36,461 nucleotides of DNA. Source: Prevotella sp. (GTDB lineage Bacteria > Bacteroidota > Bacteroidia > Bacteroidales > Dysgonomonadaceae). A program made the position numbers and the translations under genes. The notes under the pieces were generated by a model, which saw nothing but the letters and a program-made list of their open reading frames with translations, had not been told where the DNA came from and made no database searches. Of the stretch, positions 16,347-25,631 are shown in pieces; position 1 is the stretch's first letter; the number at the start of each line of letters is the position of its first letter. The stretch lies in assembly GCA_031285905.1 (NCBI GenBank), contig JAITVH010000094.1:1-36461 (forward strand), in the 5' to 3' direction.

Positions 16347-19010
16347 ATGCGAAAAATATTCAGTTATCCCATTCTTCTTATATTAGCATTATATATGCTG
16401 GTAAGTTGTGATAATCCTATAACAATAAAAGACTTAAAATGTGAAAATCTTATCAATCCAAATGCGATAGACAATATTCATCCTCATTTTAGCTGGAAAA
16501 TCCAGTATAAAAAAGTCCAGATGCAACTTGTTTCGTATGAAATTCAAGTTGGGACTGATAGTCTCGAATTATTAAAAGATCTCGCTGATTTATGGGATTC
16601 GGGCAAGATAATTTCCGAATCCTCTATCATGATTCCTTACGCAGGAAAAGAATTATCATCCCGTACGTTATGTTATTGGAGGGTTCGTGTATGGAATGAA
16701 AAAGAAGAAGTATCCGATTGGAGTGATATTGCACGTTTCGGAACAGGTATTATTGAAGATGACTCCATACAAGGATGTTATATCGGACTACCAATTGAAG
16801 CTGGTAATATACAAACCCCTCTATTGAGAAAGAAATTTAGCTTAGATAAAATAAGTACATCTTTTTTACATGTTAATTCCTTAGGTTATCATGAGGTGTA
16901 TGTAAATGGCAAAAAGGTAGGGAATGATGTACTCTCCCCTGCTGTTTCGCAACTGAATAAAAGATCGCTTATTGTCACCTATGATATAACATCATATCTC
17001 AATAAAGGAGATAACGATCTCGTTTTATGGCTAGGTAGTGGATGGTACAAGAAAACAACTTTTGGCGCAGCTTATGATGGGCCTTTGGTTAAAGCTCAGT
17101 TAGATATTCTGGAAAGTGGAAACTGGAAAACATTGTTATCTACAGATTCATCTTGGATGGGCACTCAGACCGGATATAGTGATACCGGCTCATGGAGGCC
17201 GCATCAATTTGGTGGAGAAAGAGTGGACGCAAAATTAAATCCAAAGGATTTAACCTATGATGTGCTAGACAAACTATCATGGGTTCCTATTGTCGAAATT
17301 TCTGTACCAGGGCATACAGTCTCACCTCAAATGACACAATCGAATAAAACACAAGAGACAATTACTCCCAAAGAGATAAAACAAATAAATGACAGTACAT
17401 GGTTTGTAGATATGGGTAAGGCTTTAAATGGTTGGTTTGAAATAAAACTACCAAATATATCAACAAATCAACAAGTTTTAATTGAATATACAGATTTTCT
17501 TGAAAACGATGGAAGTTTTATTGATCAGGGACAAAGTGACATCTATATTGCCTCCGGCGATGGTAATGATATATTCTGTAATAAATTCAATCATCATGCA
17601 TTCCAATATGTTAGAATTTCGGGGCTTAAAAAAGAACCGGATAAAAAATATATGAAAGCTTATCTTATTCATACAGATTTTGACGGTAGCTCAACTTTTG
17701 AATGTTCTGATACGGATATAAATGCCATTCATAACCTGATTCAATATACAATGAGGTGTCTTACTTTTAGCGGCTATATGGTCGATTGCCCCCATTTCGA
17801 GCGTTTGGGTTATGGTGGTGATGGAAACTCATCTACCGAATCGCTCCAAATGATGTATAACGTATCCTCTGTCTTTATGAATTGGCTACAAGCATGGGAG
17901 GACAGTATGCGCGAAGGAGGCAGCCTTCCGCATGTTGCTCCAAGTCCTTATTCAGCAGGAGGAGGCCCTTACTGGTGTGGCTTTGTAATAATGGCTCCAT
18001 GGCGGACTTATGTTAATTATAATGATAAAAGACTAATTGAAAGGTACTATCCTCTAATGAAAAAGTGGTTGGAATATGTCGAAGAATATACAGTGGATGG
18101 AATTTTGAAACTCTGGCCAAATACAGAATATCGTAATTGGTATCTGGGGGATTGGCTGGCTCCTACAGGAGTCGATACAGGAGCTGAGTCTTCGATTGAT
18201 CTGGTGAATAACTGTTTTATCAGTGAATGCTTTGCTACCATGGAAAAGATAGCCGATGTATTAAATATACCGGAAGATGCTGAAAAGTTTGCCAAACGTA
18301 GAGACGATCTGAATAAGCTTTTACAGGAAAAGTACTTCGATCCAGATAAGAACATTTATTCCACAGGCTCTCAACTGGATTTGTCATATCCAATGTCAAC
18401 AGGAATAACTCCTCAATCGCTATATGATAAAGTAAAAGAACAATTATTTAAACGGACTAATGAAAATTATAACGATCATATTGCATGCGGATTAGTTGGC
18501 GTCCCTATACTCACAAAATGGGCTATAGAGAATAATGCTGTGGATTTTATGTATTCGATGTTAAAGAAACGCGATTATCCGGGTTATCTACACATGATAG
18601 ACAGAGGGGCTTCTACCACATGGGAATATTGGAGTGCAGAAAGAAGCCGGATTCATAATTGTTATAACGGTATTGGCACTTGGTTTTATCAGGCATTAGG
18701 AGGGATCAGGCTCGATGAAGAAAATCCCGGGTACAGACATATATTCATAGAACCACAAATACCGGATGGAATGACATGGGCAAAGACATCTCTAGAATCT
18801 CCATATGGAACAGTTTCGACAAACTGGAAATTAGAATCCGGAAAGTTTAAGATGGAAGTAGTATTACCCATCGGATGTAAAGCCACTGTCATTTTACCGG
18901 AAAATGCTCAGGATTACAAACTGAATGGGAATAATTTAGATGAAGGATCATCATTTGGAATCAACAACGGAAAACATCTTATTGAAGCTTCTTTAATACC
19001 CGCTAAATAA
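16347..19010 (+). CDS. GH78 alpha-L-rhamnosidase lipoprotein
   Basis: An 887-residue glycoside hydrolase that would release terminal alpha-L-rhamnose. It has a lipobox LVSC (Cys21), so it is membrane-anchored. Domain order matches GH78: an N-terminal Ig-like segment (about 30-130), the beta-sandwich Bac_rhamnosid_N domain (about 150-325, HVNSLGYHEVYVNGKKVG), a second beta domain (about 330-440), the (alpha/alpha)6 catalytic domain (about 445-780) and a C-terminal beta-sandwich. The catalytic-acid region is DCPHFERLGYGGDG (480-493) and the second catalytic motif is ASTTWEYW with Glu760. The Phe in DCPHFERLG replaces a commoner Arg. It has its own likely promoter after the terminator of the SusC operon and is the only glycoside hydrolase in the window. 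Confidence 0.95.
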   Translation: MRKIFSYPILLILALYMLVSCDNPITIKDLKCENLINPNAIDNIHPHFSWKIQYKKVQMQLVSYEIQVGTDSLELLKDLADLWDSGKIISESSIMIPYAGKELSSRTLCYWRVRVWNEKEEVSDWSDIARFGTGIIEDDSIQGCYIGLPIEAGNIQTPLLRKKFSLDKISTSFLHVNSLGYHEVYVNGKKVGNDVLSPAVSQLNKRSLIVTYDITSYLNKGDNDLVLWLGSGWYKKTTFGAAYDGPLVKAQLDILESGNWKTLLSTDSSWMGTQTGYSDTGSWRPHQFGGERVDAKLNPKDLTYDVLDKLSWVPIVEISVPGHTVSPQMTQSNKTQETITPKEIKQINDSTWFVDMGKALNGWFEIKLPNISTNQQVLIEYTDFLENDGSFIDQGQSDIYIASGDGNDIFCNKFNHHAFQYVRISGLKKEPDKKYMKAYLIHTDFDGSSTFECSDTDINAIHNLIQYTMRCLTFSGYMVDCPHFERLGYGGDGNSSTESLQMMYNVSSVFMNWLQAWEDSMREGGSLPHVAPSPYSAGGGPYWCGFVIMAPWRTYVNYNDKRLIERYYPLMKKWLEYVEEYTVDGILKLWPNTEYRNWYLGDWLAPTGVDTGAESSIDLVNNCFISECFATMEKIADVLNIPEDAEKFAKRRDDLNKLLQEKYFDPDKNIYSTGSQLDLSYPMSTGITPQSLYDKVKEQLFKRTNENYNDHIACGLVGVPILTKWAIENNAVDFMYSMLKKRDYPGYLHMIDRGASTTWEYWSAERSRIHNCYNGIGTWFYQALGGIRLDEENPGYRHIFIEPQIPDGMTWAKTSLESPYGTVSTNWKLESGKFKMEVVLPIGCKATVILPENAQDYKLNGNNLDEGSSFGINNGKHLIEASLIPAK

Positions 19011-19030
19011 CAGTCTCATTTATTTATATA

Positions 19031-19063
19031 AAAAGGAGTTGTTTTAATGAAACAACTCCTTTT
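19031..19063. terminator. Bidirectional terminator between convergent genes
   Basis: A perfect 14-bp stem AAAAGGAGTTGTTT (19031-19044) pairs with 19050-19063 around the loop TAATG. T-runs are present on both exits: TTTT within the 3' arm for the plus strand and five T residues for the minus strand. It lies 20 bp after the rhamnosidase stop and 4 bp from the stop of the convergent gene. Confidence 0.88.
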
Positions 19064-19067
19064 CTAT

Positions 19068-22000
19068 TTAGTCTTCAATAATTACCCTGAAACCGACATT
19101 AAATACGCGCTGCCAAGGATAATAGGCTTTACGTGTATAGGCTGTGGAGAACTTAGGCCGATCTAAATATGAGCCACCACGTACCACTTTATATTCCGAA
19201 TGTTTTTTTGACTTTTCAGAATATGGATATGGCAGGTAATCCGAACATGTCCATTCAGCAATATTTCCATGCATACTATATAATCCGAAAGGATTTGCTT
19301 CATACAATTTTGAATCGACCTGATTCATATTTCCGTCATCCACACTTGCTTCTTTTGGTAAATAATTATAGTAGGGAAACCAGAAATCATTTTTGGACAT
19401 TGGTTGTGGATCGATTCCACTAACCGCCATATTGCTCAACTGTGCATCAGCCATGTTTTCATATTTCGAGAAATCTGTATTGCGGTCACCATACCAAAAA
19501 TCAGAATCGCTACCTGCACGACAAGCCCATTCCCATTGAGCTTCTGTTGGCAGAGTAATATTAAGGCCTGTTTTTTTACTTAATTTTTCACAATATTCTA
19601 ATGCATCCTCATAGCTCACCCTGATAACCGGTTGCTCCGGTCGATTTGCTTCATACCCTGGCCGCGTATGATCTTTCCAGAACTGATCGACATAACGACT
19701 ATCGTGTTCAGGAACAAGTGCTTTATACTGGTCATTGGTAATTTCGATCTCACCCATCCAGAACGATTTGTTAATCTTTACCTTTGATATAGGGGAAACA
19801 TCTGACTCTCTGGTATTACTTCCCATTACAAATTCTCCGGCAGGAATCCGAACGAAGTTGATCTTCACTCCTGAAGCTATTTCTATTTTCTTACGGCTTT
19901 CTTTTTCATCCGACAACATCTTTTCTATCTTATCTTTTCCGAATGGCCACCCTTTCACCTTTATTTCTCTGGTTTTCATAGGTTCCATTTTCTTAGGACT
20001 TTCAGGCTCCGGTTTACCTTTAGTCTTGAGATAACCTGCATAGTCTTCTATCTCTTTCCTCCAGTCAACACCTGACTCGTTAGCGTATTTATCATTTAAC
20101 TCAATTCTACGCTCATATTGATTGAATCCCTTATATGGAAATCCATCATAATTTATGGCATCGAAATATCCCTTATCTGGAGCATTGTAATCTATCCAGT
20201 TATATAGGCTGCGCCATTCTTCTTCTGTCAGTTCCACATTATAATGTCCCTTTTTGAGCATACGAACCAACTCGCTTGTATTCGGATGATATTCATAAGG
20301 TTGGAGTACAGGCATGTCCGCTTCCGGCCCCTGTCGGCGCACATATGGATGTAATGCCAAGTAGGAAGTTCCAAATCCCATCTTATCTTTTTCTCCTCCA
20401 TTCAAATTCATTCCCCCTTTTTCACCATTATGGCACGAAACACAAGCTCTGTCGAGGATAGGTTGTACCTCCAGATCGAATGTAAATGATCGGACTCCTC
20501 CCTCCGGCATTGTTAGTCTCATCGGTGCTTTTTGAGATGCCGCCACCCGTTTTGGAATCGGTATCTGATTTTGGTCTTCATGACACCCCACGCACGATAC
20601 TATTTCGCCCGGCATTCCTGTAAACCAGCTACGCATCCATTGCACGGCAGCACCATCCTTATCTAACGGCTGAATAGAGATAGGCGTATTGGCCGGAACC
20701 TTAAAAATCACAGAGCCATCTTCTTCAATAGGTACAGTACCTAGCAGACGTTTTATATCCCATCCGCTTTGGATGCCTTGTGCATAATGATCAGACCGCG
20801 TATTAAGGTAAGCATATTCATATCCATGGATACGCAATTCCTTAATAGTCCCCTTGGGCACTCCCCGCAATCCTTCACCTTCATATATATCCTGAATAAA
20901 TACCGTAGCTTCTTTTTCATCCAATTTTACCCTGTCGGGGATAGCAGGCGGTATTTCTGTCTTGCGAACAATAATAGGACTGATAAAACCTTCCCCCTCC
21001 TGTTTCATAAGGCAAGTTACATTGTCAAATACATCCACCAGGTACATACCCCATAGATCATCAGGGCTAAGTTTGGCAGTAACCAGAAAATATTTATCAT
21101 CTAATGGATAAGGCTTAATAAACTGAGGCCAAACACCATTTACCAGTTCATCTTTTATTTCCGGTATTATTTCCCTGTTCCTGTGCGGTATTTCCTGGAT
21201 CATTCCCTGTACTCCTTTACGGGCTTTCATAGGATCGAACAGAATAATACGTCCCGAACGGGCTATCCCATGATGTCCCGAGATGATACCTACAAATGCA
21301 GATGAATGCCCGGGTAGAGGTTGCATATCGAAAGTACTGTTGGGGAACATTTCCCCGCTTCCAAATAATGCTTTATTTTCTGTCCCATCTGGATTCATAT
21401 GCATCACCATCCGCGAAAAATAATGGGTAAGATCAGTATATTCCCATCGAGTGTACATCACCCTTCCATTATGCATTATCACAGGATTCCAGTTAGCATC
21501 CTGATCAAATGTCAGACGGCGCATATTATCTTTCGCAGGATCATACAATACCATATTACCTACAGGATCACCCCCATTAACACAAGGAACCCCATGATAA
21601 CCGATATTGGAATTCACAATAATGCGTCCATCCGGGAGATATGTGCCATCATAAAATTCCAATTCAGGCTCTTCAGTTTTCATTAATGGCTTGAAACCGC
21701 TTCCATCTAACTTTACTTCGAATACATTCCAGCGATTATCCGGCATAATGGATGTAAACATTACGCGGTCACCATCCCAATGAAGTTTTAGATCAGCAAT
21801 AGAAGCCGAATTTGCAGGTTTAAAGACTGAGCGGGTTTCAATATCTCCCCGTAGGTTTATTAGTTCGACTATATCTGCTCCATGTCCCTTACGCGATGCT
21901 GATTGCTGATTACTCCAGTTGTTTGCCTGTGTACCAAGTTCCGGAGCCATTGCTGTACGTGCATTAGCTCCCAGTTTAAATCTTGCAGCAATGATCTTAT

Positions 22001-23063
22001 CCCCATCTAGCAAAGAATTTCCCAAAAGAATAGTGCGTTTAATATCCAATGCCTTTTCGGCTGATAGTAAAGCTGTTTCATCAGAACGATAGATACCATC
22101 AAAGCCTTTCCTCACCAATTGTTCCAGTTCGTCCATCATTGGTTGGTACTTAGAAACATTATATCCCTTATTCTTCTGCATATCGATAAATGCGAGCCGT
22201 ATTGCTTCAATGTTCAACCAATCCAGATCGTTTTGGATAGCTATAATACGCGATGCATTTTCAAATAACTCCAGGTAAGAACGTATTTGTTTATCTTCAT
22301 CATTACCCAATTCTGCCTGATTGAAAAGATGGCGAAAATAGCTACTATCTTTAAGTTTAGATATAAGCGATAATGATGCATCTTTTTCATATGAAATACC
22401 AGGAGAAATCAATAAAGTTTCCAGCTTACCTGAATTTCCTACAAGGGCATTTAACTGATCAGGATAAAGTTTCAGCAATTTGTCTGCGTCCTCTTTTGGA
22501 TATGTATTCAGAACCGAGAAATAGACACTTCCGGTTTTGGATTCATTATCTATACCGACTTCCGCCTCGAAACGGGCAAACTGTTTATTTATATCAAAAA
22601 TCATTATCCCATCGGAATGGCAAAACATACCATGTTCATAAGTCTTATCACCTATGGAAATAGGTTTTCCAAAATGATTCACATTTTTTCGGACACTTGC
22701 TTCAGTCGAATGTTTGTAGACAGGTTCAAGTTCATCCAGCCAGACCGATGTACCGTCTGTCTTGATCAAGCGGACATTTGTCCAGACACTCCAATCCCAG
22801 CTTCTCCCATCGGGACCACCAGAGGTTACAAGTACCAGTTTATCCTGTCCTTTTAGATCTGCAACAATTGTTTCCGGCTTCTGTCCTGCCTTGATCCATG
22901 ATGACCGAATTGGCATATTAGCCTTCTTGAGAGTTGTACGTATTTTAGATTTCTCTTTCACATAGGCATCTATCCAATTATCAGTCTGCATTTGCTTTGA
23001 TTGAGCAAATATGCAGAATATAGTAAGAAAGAAGAGTGATATTAAGCTGACAAGTTTTTTCAT
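19068..23063 (-). CDS. NPCBM / hydrazine-synthase-alpha-like / FGE-fold multihaem exported protein
   Basis: A 1331-residue exported protein (signal peptide MKKLVSLISLFFLTIFCIFA). Residues about 45-190 look like an NPCBM carbohydrate-binding module (ISIGDKTYEHGMFCHSDG). A helical linker follows, then a propeller-like region about 340-700 (HWDGDRVMFTSIMPDNRWNV, RVMYTRWEYTDLTHYF) resembling hydrazine synthase alpha (HzsA) homologues. Two c-type haem motifs, CVGCH (824-828) and CVSCH (874-878), come next. About 1065-1331 is an FGE/SUMF1 fold: IPAGEFVMGS, LPTEAQWEWACRAG, HGNIAEW and RGGSYLDRPKF (from 1295). The two catalytic cysteines expected after RGGS are missing (Asp and Ser sit there), so formylglycine formation is unlikely. 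It is the last gene of the IclR operon, 32 bp after the cupin gene. True hydrazine synthesis is not implied. The function is unknown, and the assignment of the middle region is from memory of the family. Confidence 0.85.
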   Translation of the reverse strand: MKKLVSLISLFFLTIFCIFAQSKQMQTDNWIDAYVKEKSKIRTTLKKANMPIRSSWIKAGQKPETIVADLKGQDKLVLVTSGGPDGRSWDWSVWTNVRLIKTDGTSVWLDELEPVYKHSTEASVRKNVNHFGKPISIGDKTYEHGMFCHSDGIMIFDINKQFARFEAEVGIDNESKTGSVYFSVLNTYPKEDADKLLKLYPDQLNALVGNSGKLETLLISPGISYEKDASLSLISKLKDSSYFRHLFNQAELGNDEDKQIRSYLELFENASRIIAIQNDLDWLNIEAIRLAFIDMQKNKGYNVSKYQPMMDELEQLVRKGFDGIYRSDETALLSAEKALDIKRTILLGNSLLDGDKIIAARFKLGANARTAMAPELGTQANNWSNQQSASRKGHGADIVELINLRGDIETRSVFKPANSASIADLKLHWDGDRVMFTSIMPDNRWNVFEVKLDGSGFKPLMKTEEPELEFYDGTYLPDGRIIVNSNIGYHGVPCVNGGDPVGNMVLYDPAKDNMRRLTFDQDANWNPVIMHNGRVMYTRWEYTDLTHYFSRMVMHMNPDGTENKALFGSGEMFPNSTFDMQPLPGHSSAFVGIISGHHGIARSGRIILFDPMKARKGVQGMIQEIPHRNREIIPEIKDELVNGVWPQFIKPYPLDDKYFLVTAKLSPDDLWGMYLVDVFDNVTCLMKQEGEGFISPIIVRKTEIPPAIPDRVKLDEKEATVFIQDIYEGEGLRGVPKGTIKELRIHGYEYAYLNTRSDHYAQGIQSGWDIKRLLGTVPIEEDGSVIFKVPANTPISIQPLDKDGAAVQWMRSWFTGMPGEIVSCVGCHEDQNQIPIPKRVAASQKAPMRLTMPEGGVRSFTFDLEVQPILDRACVSCHNGEKGGMNLNGGEKDKMGFGTSYLALHPYVRRQGPEADMPVLQPYEYHPNTSELVRMLKKGHYNVELTEEEWRSLYNWIDYNAPDKGYFDAINYDGFPYKGFNQYERRIELNDKYANESGVDWRKEIEDYAGYLKTKGKPEPESPKKMEPMKTREIKVKGWPFGKDKIEKMLSDEKESRKKIEIASGVKINFVRIPAGEFVMGSNTRESDVSPISKVKINKSFWMGEIEITNDQYKALVPEHDSRYVDQFWKDHTRPGYEANRPEQPVIRVSYEDALEYCEKLSKKTGLNITLPTEAQWEWACRAGSDSDFWYGDRNTDFSKYENMADAQLSNMAVSGIDPQPMSKNDFWFPYYNYLPKEASVDDGNMNQVDSKLYEANPFGLYSMHGNIAEWTCSDYLPYPYSEKSKKHSEYKVVRGGSYLDRPKFSTAYTRKAYYPWQRVFNVGFRVIIED

Positions 23064-23095
23064 GCTAATTTAAGCTAACTATTTATTCTTATCTT

Positions 23096-23800
23096 TTAAA
23101 GTGAACATCCCGGATTGGTAAAACGCAATCCGGCCCCATCATGGTAAGAAGCCCATTCATCTACAATTGCCCCTTCAGAACCAGCCATCAGGAAATGAAA
23201 ACTTTCCAACTCCTTGAGGCTTATCACCTCTCCTACTTTCTGAATCACATAATTCTTGCTCTTTGTTACCCCATGCTTTTCAGGTATCTTGGGGGCATCA
23301 GATGTTTGTTCTCCTATTTCAGAGAAATTATATGCCCATCCTTTTGTTACCATCCACGCTTCGTGTTTGGCCGGATATTCAGTTTTCACATGAGCATGTT
23401 CCGGAATCATCTGATCAGGCAGAAGATATATTGCATGTGCAAAATAACCATGCTTATCATCATTGATCCAGAAAACACCTCCCATACCAACATTCTCGAA
23501 GTCTCCCAATCCAAAATCAGTAACCCACATATCTTTCTCCAATAAAGGGGTGAACGGATAGTTGTAAAACTCAAACATATCCTTATATGCTTTCATTGCT
23601 ATATCCTGATTGAATTTACCATCTGTATAAAAGTCTGCATTTGTATATTTTTTCTTATAGGACTTTTCTCCTTGATCATTAGACTTAACATTTTCTGCTA
23701 TCCGCTTATCATTAGTAGATTTACCATTATTATCTGAGCATGCTGCAAATAAGGTTATAATCAGAATAATAGGAATAAGGTATTTTACCGGGTTTTTCAT
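23096..23800 (-). CDS. Cupin-fold lipoprotein, possible sugar isomerase-like
   Basis: A 234-residue lipoprotein with lipobox LFAAC (Cys21). After a charged linker, residues about 60-234 form a cupin-like domain with the metal-site motif PEHAHVKTEYPAKHEAW, giving HxHxxxE as in cupin motif 1, and a later ESFHFLMAG supplying a further His as in motif 2. The C-terminal block WASYHDGAGLRFTNPG is distinctive, and I associate it with a Bacteroidota cupin family resembling D-lyxose isomerase-like proteins. A lipid-anchored location is odd for an intracellular sugar isomerase, so a periplasmic or surface role is more likely. It lies between two haem-motif genes (37 bp after one, 32 bp before the other) in the IclR operon. 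Confidence 0.75.
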   Translation of the reverse strand: MKNPVKYLIPIILIITLFAACSDNNGKSTNDKRIAENVKSNDQGEKSYKKKYTNADFYTDGKFNQDIAMKAYKDMFEFYNYPFTPLLEKDMWVTDFGLGDFENVGMGGVFWINDDKHGYFAHAIYLLPDQMIPEHAHVKTEYPAKHEAWMVTKGWAYNFSEIGEQTSDAPKIPEKHGVTKSKNYVIQKVGEVISLKELESFHFLMAGSEGAIVDEWASYHDGAGLRFTNPGCSL

Positions 23801-23837
23801 TGTTATAATATTTAGTGTTTAAAAAAGGCATTTATTA

Positions 23838-25619
23838 TTATAAAGAGTTCACATATTCACTCAGAGCTTCTATCTCTTTATTTGATACTTTCTTATCTTT
23901 TATTCCATGTTTATGAACAGAAAACACTTCTTTCATTGTACCTGCCCGCCCATCGAACAGATAAGGAGCAGTACGCCATACTTCCTTTAAGGTGGGAGTA
24001 TCCCATCCGGCTTCAAACTCTATATCATTGCCAATACGATGCATTTTCAGGTCTGTGTAATATGGCCCGCTGTGACATGCTCCACAATCAAGCTTCTCAA
24101 AAACTTTTTTGCCTTCCTTAGCCTTTTCTGAAAGTTCTCCATTTATTAAATATGGGCTCGGTACAGGACGAAGCGACTTCAGATAGTCATCTACACATGC
24201 CGCACTTTCTTCATCGATATCATAAAACTGAATGTGTTTATAACCTGCCCTGACAGCTATCTCTGCCGAATCGCGTATTCCCGAGATCATGCATTTTGGT
24301 GTCACATGACTAAATAGCAGGCTTTTGCAATTTTTCGGATTGCCAATCCCATCATTCATCAAATCCCAATTCATTCCATCCATACGTCCGTCTCCCGGAT
24401 GACAACCATTACAACTTTGCCAGTTTTGGAAACATTTAGCGGCATCGTTAAAATATTTTTCGCCCAGGTTTTCCCGGGTCTCTACTCTATTAGGGTTTAT
24501 ATTAATATGGTTGACTTCATATGAATCTGTATCTACAAAATTCAATATATCTGAGAAATAAGTAGGAATAATTAATTGATTACTGAATAATGCAATAGCC
24601 CGGGGGCCATTTCCTTCTATTGGAATTCTCGTACGAATACCATATAAAAATGTGAGATCATAATCTAATTTCTCTTTATCAGGATAAGCCAGAAATTTCT
24701 CCAGCATTTTCTTATGATCTATTATACTTATATCGTGCGTTCCGGAATGTGCAATATATATTTGATCATTATCGCATGAGATGCCCCATACACCGGCAGC
24801 TCCCCTCTCTGGTTCGTCCACAAGAACAGCCCCTAGAAATTCCTGTTTGTCCACTTCAATTATGCTGAATGCACTTGTATTCATCCAGCCCTGTTGTAAC
24901 TGAGAGGTAGGAACCGTATAGCGCCCAAGGTTATGTGTTACATATATATATTTTCCATCAGGAGTAATACAAATACCTCGGAGGGCATTACTACCATTGG
25001 CCAATTGTATATCTTTTATTTTCTTGAAAGATTTTATATCGATAACAGATACACAAGAGGCAACATAGTCAAGATCAGCCCGTTGAGCAGGTAAATAATT
25101 AGTAACAAATAAGTATTTCCCGTCTCTACTAAAAATCATTTCTTTAGGCTCCCTCAATACTCCTACTGTTCTTTCTATTTTATTTGTTGCCAGATTGATC
25201 TCTGATACAGTATTTGAAAACTGATTAGCAACATATATATATTGCTTATCAGGACTTAATAAGGGGAAAGTTGTGCCGGATCCTGTCGGAATTGTTGTTT
25301 CTATATTTCCTCTTTCCAGATCAAGTATCTGTAAATGTCCCCATGAACCAAAAGTGGTTATGTATGCCTTGTTCTCATTAACAGTTATACCTGTTGGGGC
25401 TTCCGAGAGTGAATATGATTTTATAAGAGTTTTCCCATCAGGCAAGTATTTATCTATTTGCATCGTTCCTTTTTGAACCATGAAAAGTTCTCCGACTTCA
25501 TTTATGACTATATTTGTTGTGAAAAAAGGAGAATTAGAATATTTGTATTTTGCAGATATTAAGAATATAGCAAAACATATAATAATCTCATTTATAAGAA
25601 CATATTTCACTTTTTTCAT
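23838..25619 (-). CDS. YncE-like beta-propeller fused to di-haem cytochrome c peroxidase-like domain
   Basis: A 593-residue exported or membrane-anchored protein with an N-terminal hydrophobic segment (about 6-23, YVLINEIIICFAIFLISA). Residues about 35-390 are a YncE/YVTN-type beta-propeller with repeated blades such as LSPDKQYIYVANQFSNTVSE and ITPDGKYIYVTHNLGRYT. The C-terminal 200 residues carry two c-type haem motifs, CNGCH (403-407) and CGACH (512-516). They also contain the cytochrome c peroxidase/MauG-like block WDTPTLKEVWRTAPYLFDGR. Family knowledge: this module reduces peroxide or oxidises substrates through two haems. It starts 12 bp after the IclR stop, so it is the first structural gene of the operon. 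The electron partner is unknown; the CxxCH protein two genes on is a candidate. Confidence 0.88.
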   Translation of the reverse strand: MKKVKYVLINEIIICFAIFLISAKYKYSNSPFFTTNIVINEVGELFMVQKGTMQIDKYLPDGKTLIKSYSLSEAPTGITVNENKAYITTFGSWGHLQILDLERGNIETTIPTGSGTTFPLLSPDKQYIYVANQFSNTVSEINLATNKIERTVGVLREPKEMIFSRDGKYLFVTNYLPAQRADLDYVASCVSVIDIKSFKKIKDIQLANGSNALRGICITPDGKYIYVTHNLGRYTVPTSQLQQGWMNTSAFSIIEVDKQEFLGAVLVDEPERGAAGVWGISCDNDQIYIAHSGTHDISIIDHKKMLEKFLAYPDKEKLDYDLTFLYGIRTRIPIEGNGPRAIALFSNQLIIPTYFSDILNFVDTDSYEVNHININPNRVETRENLGEKYFNDAAKCFQNWQSCNGCHPGDGRMDGMNWDLMNDGIGNPKNCKSLLFSHVTPKCMISGIRDSAEIAVRAGYKHIQFYDIDEESAACVDDYLKSLRPVPSPYLINGELSEKAKEGKKVFEKLDCGACHSGPYYTDLKMHRIGNDIEFEAGWDTPTLKEVWRTAPYLFDGRAGTMKEVFSVHKHGIKDKKVSNKEIEALSEYVNSL

Positions 25620-25631
25620 AGTATTATTATT

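Noticed and set aside
19068-19900. Sulfatase-maturating formylglycine-generating enzyme
   Set aside because: The catalytic cysteines are absent and no sulfatase gene is present in the window.
19068-23063. True hydrazine synthase or anammox-type function
   Set aside because: No other hydrazine synthase subunits, no multihaem oxidoreductase cluster and a carbohydrate-type neighbourhood. Only fold similarity is supported.
23141-23545. 134-residue plus-strand frame opposite the cupin gene
   Set aside because: It is antisense to a gene with a lipobox and cupin motifs, and its composition is Cys/His/Phe-rich in a way expected from reverse reading.
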